A DNA stretch of 64,000 nucleotides from Bombardia bombarda (taxonomy: Eukaryota > Ascomycota > Sordariomycetes > Sordariales > Lasiosphaeriaceae), in contig JAULSR010000011.1 of NCBI GenBank assembly GCA_030512295.1, positions 248,001 to 312,000 on the forward strand, in the 5' to 3' direction. Below, piece by piece: positions 11,165 to 21,022 of the stretch. Position 1 is the stretch's first letter; every line of letters begins with the position of its first letter. Below the pieces are notes generated by a model. That model was not told the DNA's origin and did not search any database. It saw nothing but the letters and a program-made list of their open reading frames with translations. Both the position numbers and the translations under genes were made by a program.

Positions 11165-12898
11165 CTAAAGGGGTTTCTGACCCAGCCAAAGCAAATTCTG
11201 GTCGTCCCGATGACGTTTCCAGAAGACCTCACCCTCACCTTGTAGAGAAAACTCATGCTTCCAACGTAGACTATTGATGTTGGAACTCACGTGGCCACTA
11301 AGGTCCTCACTACTAACGGGGTGGTCAAATTTGAGGATGTAGTACTCCTTCGGAAATGTCGTGTAACGTGCTCGTTGTGCTAATTCATCGTGAGTCGCGA
11401 GCCAGTAGAAACTATTTTGCTGGTATGGCTCAAGGTCGAAAGCATCCGAGTCAAGGCCCATAAAGTACACTTTGAGATTGCCGGCAGATGTCTCGCGTAT
11501 CTCGATGAAGTAGTTACCGATGGAGTTATAATACGTACCAACGTATTCTTTGATCGGATACGCCGGTGTATCTACTGTCTTGTTGCGCAGCAGTTGTTTC
11601 TTGATGTTTGCCATGACGGAACCTGTTTGCTCCGAGCTCGACTCAGCGTATTCGACATACTCAGTTTCATTGATCTTGTTGCCAAAGAGCTCCTCAATGA
11701 GGAGCTGGCCAACCAAGCGCGTGGTGTCGGTGAGGGCAAGGGCATTGGAGAGAACAACCACCGCACTGGAGGTTTCGGGGAACAAGGCGACAAATGAGGT
11801 GAAGCCAAAAGCTTCGCCCCCATGGAACAGCCCAAGTCGTGATGGCAGTCCCGCCCCGAGCATGGGCTTGGTTCCGGGGCCATAGTCTGCTAATGGTGTG
11901 GGGAGCTGGGCTCGAAGCCAGCCAGACGCGTACGAGACCTCGCGGAGGGAAGGGGCTGGGAGGCCTACTAGCGGTCGCCACATCTGCTCCAAATGCTTGA
12001 GCGGGTTCAACCGACCGCTATCCATTCCGGTCCCCTCAATCTCGAACTGGGCTGCATCGATGAGAGCCTTGTAAAAGACCAATAAGTCGTGAACTGAGCT
12101 TCGAATGCCACCCGCCGAACCCAGCAAGACGTCTCGACCGTAAAACGGCTGGGGGACTTGGAAGGGGGTCGCATTTTGCAGCCCGATATATGGCATAGCG
12201 AAATCGCTAGAGTTCGCTGGAAAGTCGGTGTAGAATGTTTTCGACATGCCGAGCGGCTCGAGGATGCGATCCTTCAAGAAGGAAGCGTAGTCGATGCCAG
12301 AGAGTCTCTCAATGACTTGACCCACGGCCTCGTAGGCGAAGTTGTTGTATAGCCATTCAGTTCTGAGGGGCGCAGACGCAGGAACATAGCTTAGGATTGA
12401 GATGGCATCTCGGCGTTTCAGTCGGACTTTGTTGTCTGAGAGCAGCCATAGGGCGTCGTATCCAGGCAGGCCGGTTCGGTGGGAAAGGAGGTCTGCGATT
12501 GTAATATTGGCGGCGGCGTCGCTCCGCTCAAACTCGGGGACGACGTGTTGCAGCTGCGTCGTCCAGTCCAGTCTTCCCTCGTCAACCAGGATACCGACCA
12601 TGGCGGCGGTGAATGCCTTGGTGAGGGATGCTATATGGTAGACAGTGCCATTATTCGGAGGAAGATGGGCGTCGACATCGCGGTAGCCAATATCGGCCTG
12701 ATGCACCACGTCACCATAGTGGAGGACTCCAAGGGAGAGACCAGGTGTACCGGCGATGCGACATATATCGGCAAAGAGCGGCCCGAGAGCTTGTAATCGT
12801 TTGGAAAGGAGCCTAGAGACCTTGAAACAGTATAATTAATAATCTGGAGTTGGAGATGGAGAGAAGGGGTCGAAGCGGGACTGGGGAGGACTTAACAT
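11165..12898 (-). CDS. Beta-lactamase-fold serine esterase/transesterase, with in-frame stop
   Basis: A single frame encodes about 577 residues if read from ATG 12898, but TAA at 12838-12836 interrupts it after 20 codons. Downstream, the frame shows the class C beta-lactamase/transesterase layout: GTPGLSLGVLHYGD, catalytic S-L-T-K (Ser91 and Lys94 counted from that ATG), a Y-N-N motif in WLYNNFAYEAVG, LLSHRTGLPGYD and HGGEAFGF near the third catalytic region. The C-terminal 130 residues resemble the beta-rich tail of fungal members. Related enzymes include LovD-type acyltransferases and hydrolases in metabolite clusters. No ATG lies between the stop and the active-site Ser, and no intron bypassing the stop was found. 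The gene is therefore either recently inactivated or uses an unseen start or splice. A remnant at 29460-29600 shares this ATG region, which supports the chosen start. Confidence 0.7.
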
Positions 12899-13544
12899 GG
12901 TTAGGCGCAATAGTCCTAGGTAGCAGCACACTAGCTAGTAGCAACGGGAGCGGTTGTTGCAGAACAGAAGGAAGTGAGGGCGGTGGGGTAAAAAAGGTTG
13001 GCGCCAAACTTAAGGTAAGCCCGTGGCTGTTGTTTCGGCGGCGAGGGAAAAAGCGGGGTCTAAATGGTGCCTAGGATCAGGAAATTACGTCTGCTTGCTG
13101 CCCTGGGAGCCTGGTTTCGGTACATCCAGTTAATCCAGTGCTGCCTGCCCCCTCGCGAGTTGTCTCGCTTACTCCCGGTCTTGGTCCCCCGCTGGAGACT
13201 CTACCGTACTGCACGTACTTCGTACATAATGTACGTATGCACAACTGCATTGTTAGTTGAGTGCCAAAGTATTTTCTTTCACATAAAATGACATAACGAC
13301 AGGATCATACTTGTTCGAGCTTCTTTTTAGGAGTACCTAGGTCTAGAGGAATACTGTACAAAGACTAGAAGAGAAATGCGGCTACCTTAGGTACCTTAGA
13401 AGAAGGTACAGAACCTCCCTAAGGTACCTAGGTATGTACACGTGAAATCGTGCTTGGTGCTTGTGCTTTCCCAGGGAATCGGGGGTACCTAGATACCTGG
13501 TTCGAGCCTGGAACTGAAGTAGGTACCCAGGTAGTTAGTTCCCT
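12899..13544. other. Intergenic, palindrome-rich
   Basis: Promoter side of the esterase gene and 3' side of the NLR gene. Between 13330 and 13510 there are at least five GGTACCT/TACCTAGGTA-like palindromes. The segment 12905-12975 is shared with the remnant at 29.5 kb. No gene found. Confidence 0.6.
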
Positions 13545-16500
13545 TCATAGAACCATGTGCAAGGTCATAACCAAACGAAAAGCAATGATGGAACCCACCA
13601 AAACAGCGACCGACAAGCACCAAAACCTCAGTCTCTTACCGTCACCATACGTCTCGACCATTTCTGCCCCGATAAAGTCCTCGTACCTCATCAACTGAAC
13701 GAATTCGTGTGACTTCAAGGTTTTCCCATCGGCCACGGCTGTCTCCAGCCTCTTGATTAGGAGGCCGCAGATGTTGTCCATCCAGCCCATCTGCGTCTCG
13801 GTGTTCTCCCGCCGCGAGTGAGCCATGCCGTCTTTTCCCATCACCGACCTTCCCGCGCCAAATGGCACCATACTATCGAAAATGAGCTCGTCATCAAGAG
13901 CCGCGATACTTCTTCTCGGAGAGGAGCCAGCATGTTTCTTCCACAGTCTATCCTTCGACTCTTGCGCTGCGTCGAGATAGCCTTGGGCCTTGGTTTGCTC
14001 TCCTTGGGATGCCAGCAGCCTCCCGAGCCAAAACTTTGTCCTCGCTTCAGCCTCTTCGATCCACTCCTGCGGAGGCGCAAGCTCAAGTGCTGTGTGGAAA
14101 TAATCCCTGTGTCTGCATGTCAATGTCCCGAAGCCGAATGTAGGCTGCGGAAAAAAAAAAAAGGAAGAAAAAACAAAGAAAAGAAACTGTGTACTCACTT
14201 TGCAGCGCTCAAATTTCCTCTCTTTTGCTCGATGACGCCCATCATATAGTACGTGTCGAGTGTGGCCCTCCCACCAACGCCAAAATGCTCGCCGCGTAAC
14301 TTCAGAACCTCGAGCATGGCTTTATGGGCGGCTTCCATGTCACCAGAATTGAGAAATATTTCGGCCCAGTGGAACCGAAAGGGCAAGAGGGCCACCCGAA
14401 CCGTCTGCAACAGTTCATCAGACAACTCTTTAACCTCGGCCTGAACAGATCGAACCAGCTTGAGCGCCTCCTCGGACCTTCCGAGGACACTAAGGGCGAG
14501 GGCTTTGAATAGTTCGCTTTCCCCATTGAAGGTGGGATTTTCCCCGATGCTATTCCTAATGCGGATTGCGAGCTCGATATACCGCAGAGCTTCTTCATAC
14601 AGCCCGTCGCTCAGGAGAACGATGCTCATGTTATGCCAGGCATTGGCATAGTTATTTATATCGACCTCTGTAACTGCCCGGGCTGGGAGACTGTTGATGT
14701 GTTGCTGTCGGAGCACCAACGCCTTCTCGAAACGCTTGCCCATCTCGTTGCGATATGATACGCCGTAATGTGTCCGCAGAGCTGCGCCCAGAGTATACAG
14801 GTCAGCTCTCTGGCGGAAAAACCGTCCTTGGAGCTTATCGCAGATGTCTTCTGCTGTCTGGCATGCCTCGAGTCCTGGCATAAAAAGGTTTCGTTCCCAA
14901 AAGTAGTTCGCCACGTCCCCAAGAAGCTCCACAAACTGTATTGCTAGATCTGGGATCTCGTCTGACGGCTGGTATACCTTCCTCAGGCTCATGATCTGGG
15001 AGCTGTATTGCGCGCACACGACCCAGTTGTTGTTCTGGGGGAACTGGATCGGGGACTGTTTGGGAAACTGCTTCCGGAGAAGGCTGAAAACAAGTTCGAA
15101 CATCTTCTGGAACCTCCCAGCCTTGTCCAGCCGCTGCAGGACACTCTTTTGTAGGGCACGGTGGGTCGAGAATGATCTATGTCCCGTGGCATCTGATACT
15201 GTCACAAGCTGTCGAGCCGTCAGGTTGATCACAACACTGCCAACCCCACAAACAAAGAGTCTTGGTTAGACGTGGGAGTTCTTTATGCCTTCACCTAACA
15301 AGAGGAGGAATATCACATACCTCTCGGGCTCTACCGACCGCAAAAAGGGTAACTCGGGTTCTGCTCCGTCCTCTCCAAATAGTAATGCATGTGGAACCCC
15401 GTCGGCATCCAGCATGGAAAGGACTTGGAGGACCATCTCTGCACTTTCATCCAGTTCGTCCAGTGCTATATCCCAGACATTACTGAGAGTCTTGCCGTAT
15501 TGGAATGTCGCCGTGAGTTTCTCACCGTAAAGCTTTGCCGCGGACCCCCGGTTCTGGAGCTTGGTGAGGACCTCGCTGATCGATAGCTTCGACTTGGCGA
15601 TGTAGCCCGCTATTTGCGCAATAGCCAGGGGCAGACCTCCAAGCTCCTCCGACATCAGTATTGCGTCAGCCGTCTCCCCATCTTGGCGCTGTTTGCTGAG
15701 GTGCTTCAGGATGAGGCTTTGGCCCTCCACCTTGCTCATGGGACTCAGAGCAATGCTTCCGGTTGTCACCTGGCTAAGGTCGTCATGTTGTGATGTCATG
15801 AGTACTGAGCCGTGACTTGTTCGCGGCCAAAAGCGTTCTAATGTTTTCCAGTCCTCCGCATTGTCGAAGACAAGTAACCATCTGCTTTCTAGATACCGGG
15901 TGTTAGTTATCTGGAAAACGAGTCAAAAGTTGCATTGTGTGGCAACCTAGGTAACTAGTACTGAATGTTAGGAAAAGAACAAGTCGACTCCTCTTACCCG
16001 TCACCTCAAACCAGCCCTGAAGCTTCTCAACGATTGCTCCAATATCTTCATCTTCGATTTTTGGGGGATTGAGCAGCCTACGCAGAACATCAACCATGCC
16101 ATTGGACAGCTTTCCGCCGTCCTCGGCTTGTAGCCAGAAGACGAAGTCATACGACTGCCGGTAGCGATAACAGTATTCGAGGGCAATCTGCGTCTTCCCC
16201 AGTCCCGCAATGCCATGGACCAGGCATGATTTAAGCAGCTGGCTCTTCGCTGCTTTTATTGTACCACCGTTTGCGAGATTGGTAGAAGTAGTACCATCAC
16301 ACAACTGGGCGTGCAAATCCTCGAGTACGTTATCGCGGCCGGAGAAGTTAGGGTTCCTGGTCAGTGGGACGCTGAATATCGTTTGTCCCTGAGAGGCTGT
16401 CAAGGAAGATTTGTTAATAGGTCATCATCGGTTACGTGGTGTTGTGTGACATCTATGTACCAACCTGCAGAAAGGGTAAAGGCATCATGGTCTCCATGTT

Positions 16501-16759
16501 TGTCACCAAAGAATGCCTTGGAAATAACATATGTATTTTTTGTCCCTGAACACAGTCAGAAACTATAACCTAAGTAATGCCAGATTGACACTTTTGACTA
16601 TCAGGTTAGTAACGAGGATGAAAAAGCATGCCTACCTATAATTTTACTGTTGTTGGCATCTCTCACAATGACACCTTGGTTTTTTAGGTCACCACCAGCG
16701 CTTATGGTGTATGGAGCCGCGGTTGGTAGGAGGGTCGTCGACGGTGCGGACTCTTCCAT
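13545..16759 (-). CDS. NLR receptor (NB-ARC-TPR) with N-terminal candidate amyloid motif
   Basis: Six exons, 16759-16636, 16545-16465, 16396-15998, 15888-15321, 15236-14199 and 14106-13545, keep frame at every join and give 923 residues. Residues 22-41 hold a short motif (GGDLKNQGVIVRD) resembling the end of the divergent SesB-type neighbour. From about residue 80 comes an NB-ARC ATPase: Walker A GIAGLGKT at 130-137, Walker B-like RWLLVFDNAE at 204-213, GSVLMTSQ, and GGLPLAIAQIAGYI. From about 400 to 800 lie helical TPR-like repeats (NYFWERNLFMPG, NAWHNMSIVLLSDGLYEEAL, TYYMMGVIEQKRGN). A hydrophobic segment near the C-terminus (FWCLSVAVLVGSIIAFRLVM) could anchor it in a membrane, which is unusual for this architecture. 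NLRs of this type sense a ligand through the repeats, oligomerise through NB-ARC and activate an effector. The effector here is inferred to be the SesB gene at 18573. The start was chosen because it puts the motif in exon 1. Confidence 0.85.
16637..16696 (-). other. Candidate amyloid-signalling motif of the NLR (residues 22-41)
   Basis: Encoded at the end of exon 1, it reads GGDLKNQGVIVRD and continues ANNSKII. Placed without gaps against the last exon of the SesB-type gene (HGTVNNSGIVARD), it shares G, N, G, R and D with alternating hydrophobic positions. Short Gly/Asn-rich motifs of about 20 residues at NLR N-termini, matched by a motif on a neighbouring effector, are established in fungi (HET-s-related, PP and sigma motifs). 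Which class this belongs to cannot be decided by eye. Confidence 0.55.
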
Positions 16760-18572
16760 ATTAAGGTAGAGGGGGTCAAGTCCAATGACTTGAAAGGATA
16801 GATAGTAGTAGGTTAACAACAATGATCGACACATGGATACCAATACTGCAGCTTAGGGACTTGAACAAGTGGGCGAGACGGCCTTTAACAACTTATGCAT
16901 GTACACGCCCCTGCCAAAGTAGAAAATGCATTTTTGGGAGCTCTGCGAAGCAGCCGGCCCCGATCAGCCTTACTATGTTCACGTATGTTTCTTCTATCTA
17001 GGCGAGTGAGGTAGGAGGGAGAGACTAACGAATCCAGGTGCACATACCTACCTATACAAGGCGGTAATAGGTCCCCCAGTGTCATGTTCGACGATCAGTT
17101 TGGCGCGCGGTTGCCTTCTTTTTAAAACAAGTGAGGCCAGCGATGCAACCCTTCCCTCCCTCTCCCTCCTCCTCCTTTCTTTTCTAAGTTGACCACATAG
17201 GATCGAATTTCACTTGCTAGAAAGTTGTTCCTGGTTAGCCATGCTTATTTCATGGAGGGACTAGGGGGGGAGGGGGGGGGGGGAGGCTTTCCACTGGTTC
17301 ATCCCCTTCCTCCTCTCCCCCGCTGAGCCTTTGCGGTCTAAGTACTTACTTCTAGGCCTTTTCATGCTTGAAGTACTACCAATAAACTTCTGGTCGGTAA
17401 AGTAGGTGTTGCCAGACTTGACGATCAACATTGTACCTACCTATCCTGCTATCTAGCGTGGCAGTTGATGACAGAAACTGGTGACGCACAGGCAAAATGC
17501 ATGAGCACATCACATCACAGTCTTCAAAAGTAGGCAACTCGAAGAGGAAGCGGGAGGCTGCCTGAGTACCCCACCCTGGGCGTCTGAAGGGGGCGCGCCT
17601 TTTTGCTACAGGCACGGCTGAGATGTTCTTATTCGGTGTGATACGTATACATACATACCTACGCAACCAATTGACGTCTACGTGTTTGGGCACCTAGACT
17701 TAGGTGCATGTAATCTTTCATTTTTTACAGAACTCATTTCCGCAAAGTTCACTCCGATATGCAAGCCACCAGCGTCACAGAAAGTTCCTTTGGGCCGTTA
17801 GGTTGCTGCGGTGTGGCACACCCCACATGCCTTGACACTATTAGGTGGTGAGACTTTCCGCTCCAACCACCACAATTTTGTAGAAATGCATGCAGGTGGC
17901 AGCCTCAGAGACTTTATAGGTAGGTAGGCTCGTAGGTACCTTAGGTACCTAACCAATGTTTTCCCGACGAAGACGGAGGCGAAGCAATGGCTGCCTGGGA
18001 ATCCTGCCCCCAACCCTACATACTGCGGCCTCACAACTACCCTCTCAGAGGTCTCCGATAAGGAAAGCGTTAACGAGGGGCTCACTTTTGATGCCTAACT
18101 TTATAACTTTCGCTCCTAATATTATCCACCACTCTGTGAGCCTGAAGAGCGAAGTGCGTGGATTGGGGGGGGTTGACTCGCTAGAATGCAAGTCAAAGTT
18201 GGGCACGATGCAACGTGAGTGCCAGAGAGGGTCCAGATCTACAGTACCTTATCAAAAAAGGGAAACCACTGGGCCTGACTCCAATCCCCCGAACTTGTCT
18301 TCAATATCCCTGCTGCAGAGCCTTTTACGAAAGTTGGGCATCTTCCGCTACTGTCGCGTGTGCACATAGTACTTTTTTACTCGGACAGTCTCTTCTTTTC
18401 ATATCTTCCTTGTTTAGGTTGTTTATAAGTAGGTACCTTCATAGTCGTCATAGGTCTTATCACGTTAATTATTTGAGCACGAATCATTCTGAACATTAGA
18501 CTACCTACCCAGGTACTCCAACGGCCAGTCACCACATAAACTCCCCAAAGTCTCGGCCACCAACCCGCTGTC
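16760..18572. other. Divergent intergenic region between NLR and SesB-type gene
   Basis: About 1.8 kb, the likely shared regulatory region of the receptor/effector pair. It contains a G-rich tract at about 17264-17284 (two long G runs separated by A), palindromes GTAGGTACCTTAGGTACCTA near 17931, and a CT-rich stretch near 17150. The longest frames are not supported by motifs or splice signals. Confidence 0.55.
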
Positions 18573-19829
18573 ATGGCCCACGACAGTGCAACAGGGCTTG
18601 GGGAGGCCCTTTATTCACCAAAAGATGCGAAAGTTGAGTAAGAATGAACCCTATTGCGCACGTAAAGAGAAAGAGAGACATAAGCTGACCCAGGAAATGA
18701 AAACAAAGTATTATTTTCGTTCATGGGCTCGGAGGCCACCGTGTCAAGACCTGGAAGAGCCGGGCAAACGAGGATGAACCAGTCGAAAAGTTTTGGCCCG
18801 AAGACTTTTTGAAGACGGCCTGCCCTACCGCCCGGATTTTGTCGTTTGGGTACGAAGCTACCTTTCAGAACTTTTATCCATACACTGGCCCACAGAATAT
18901 CCCTGTGGGAACCACTATTGACGACCATTCTGCCTCCCTTTTTCTCGCGATTAATAACTTCCATCACTCTACTAAGACGGTAAGCAGCTTGTGTCTGGTC
19001 TGATGGCGAAAAAGATAGGTACGTTTGCTAATACTGGAGCCCATTTGTACAGCCACCCGGACGGCCCTTGATCTTCGTGACGCACAGTCTTGGTGGGCTC
19101 GTGGTTGCGAATGCTCTATCTCGCCCTCACACGACAAGTGACGCGGATACATCGCTAGTGGATTCCACTATAGGCATCGTATTTTTTGGCACCCCATTTG
19201 AAGGGTCATCCAAGGCCAAGTGGGGTGTGAGAGCCCTCAAGTTCCTCGAAGTCTTTGGTGCCACAAGTCCAGCGAACATGCACGACCTCCAGGAACGGTC
19301 TCAGAGATTGACATTGATCAATGATAACTTCGGCAAGCTGATCAAGGCCAGAGACCAGTCTCAAACGACGCTTAATATCGCCTGTCTGTTTGAAGTGCGG
19401 GAGACGTATGTCAAGAAAGCACTTAAGTGGACAAGCATCGGAGTGATAGTCCCAAAAGATTCAGCCACACTGAGTGGGATCACCCCCATCCCAGTCGAGG
19501 CCAATCACTCTGGCATGTGCAAATTTGCCACTGAATCCCGGGATGGATATAAGTCAGTTTCCGGGATCCTGAGTAGATGGATCAAGGCGCTCGACGCAAC
19601 ATCCGCGAAGCGTGGAGCTGTAAGCTGCAATATACCCCTTCATCTTCCTCGGAAACCGCAATTTTCTACGTGTTTAGGTCCGCTTACAATTGACTAGGGC
19701 ATAATCCACGACGGGGATATGAATTTTCATGGTACTGTCAACAACTCTGGTATTGTGGCTCGAGATATTGATGGGTATACTCCTGATGCAGTCAGGCTTA
19801 CTGGAAGTGTGGTAAGCAGCATCTCTTGA
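18573..19829 (+). CDS. SesB-type alpha/beta hydrolase effector with C-terminal candidate amyloid motif
   Basis: Exons 18573-18637, 18709-18979, 19053-19619 and 19698-19829 join in frame to give 344 residues. The first join recreates KVD-IIFVHGLGGH, the classic oxyanion-region strand of fungal lipase-like SesB domains. ARILSFGYEA follows, then VTHSLGG with the nucleophile Ser124, VFFGTPF around 155-161 and ANHSGMCKF with the catalytic His264. The last exon encodes GDMNFHGTVNNSGIVARD, a motif separate from the hydrolase fold and similar to the N-terminus of the divergent NLR. SesB domains are known as putative cell-death effectors in fungal NLR clusters; here the hydrolase would be triggered by templating from the receptor's motif. 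A further GTAAGC at 19812 with TAG at 19881-19883 allows an alternative ending two codons long. The triad is complete, so the enzyme looks active. Confidence 0.85.
19713..19778 (+). other. Candidate amyloid-signalling motif of the SesB-type effector (residues 307-328)
   Basis: It occupies its own exon after a phase-0 intron, which would allow exon shuffling. It contains HGTVNNSGIVARDIDGY, with the G-x-[LV]-x-N-[QS]-G-[VI]-[IV]-x-R-D pattern shared with the NLR N-terminus. The function is inferred from gene context, not demonstrated. Confidence 0.55.
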
Positions 19830-21022
19830 TATTGACCCTTCCAGCAATTCTCACCTCCTCATGACAACCTACCGTATTTGTAGCTGGGATGAATACCTGA
19901 GCTGATATCCCTGGTCTAGAACTACTATGGCTCGGATTACAAGCCACCCCAGCAGTCACCATAGCATTCGCAACCGCAGCAATGACTGGAAAGATGACGC
20001 AATCGTGGCCTGGCAGTTAGGTAGCCACTTAGGTATTAGCTTTCGGGTACCTAAGGTACCCAGTCAGCAATGTAAACTTTTGAAAAATAACCAGTTTGGC
20101 CAGCACCTTTATCATTTCGCCATTTTCTTTTCTATTGTCTTATGGAAGGAGAGAAAAAGTTGGACATGTTTTTTTGGCTATGGTTCCGTTCAGGTGTACC
20201 TATGTCGTAATGAGAACCACTCGGTCCCCTGCCGGATCTTAGGTCGCCGAGTTGTCGATAAGTCGGGAAGGTGAGAATAACTACCTATGTTCCTCATTAC
20301 GGTTCACAAGTCTAGGCTCCGAACCTTGTATCCGCGAAACTGGGATGCCGGGAATAACTGAGGTGGGAACCTACATGTAATACCTACATGTAAACAAGGT
20401 ACCTGGGTGAGGTAGGTACCTTGACTAGGCCTTACGCTTCTGGCACTTGGGTTCGCTGGCACTGCATAACTTACACAGTAGACCTGAAGCTACACAAGAG
20501 CCTGGCTCAACGTGCCTATTATGACGTTTCTGAGTCACTTTCTTTTCTAGTCCATACTGTACATACGTTGGCCTACACGCGTCTTGATTAGCGCTCAACA
20601 TTACTTCCCAGCCTGCTCATTCTTCCAGATGTCAATAACAGCATAGCACACAATGTCACAGCACAGAGTGTCTTTGTAGGTACGTAACCACTCTCCCGTC
20701 CCACATTCACAGTATGTACATTCCAGCCCCTACGAGATTTTGCTGTCACCGTAGGTAGATGGGGAGCCCGGCAGAAACTTTCTAACTACTTGAAGATGAA
20801 AACATTATATATTTTTAACGGAACAAAACATTGATGTGTTCGAAACTTCATAGACTATTATATACCTCAGGAAGGTAAGCAAATATATGTTTCAAGCGTT
20901 ACTAAATTTCCGGTCGCAACACGTCTCCAAACTGAAGGTTTGACCCTAACTCCGGTCAAACGAACCACTCTAACTAAACTGCAAGGGGACCTTGGAATTT
21001 CTTACTACTGTCAAGCCCATAC
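19830..21022. other. Intergenic, low complexity and palindromes
   Basis: No supported gene. It contains GGTACCTAAGGTACC near 20047 and GGTACCTGGGTGAGGTAGGTACC near 20399, plus AT-rich sequence at 20790-20900. A 115-residue frame at 19927-20274 has no motif and was not accepted. Confidence 0.5.
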
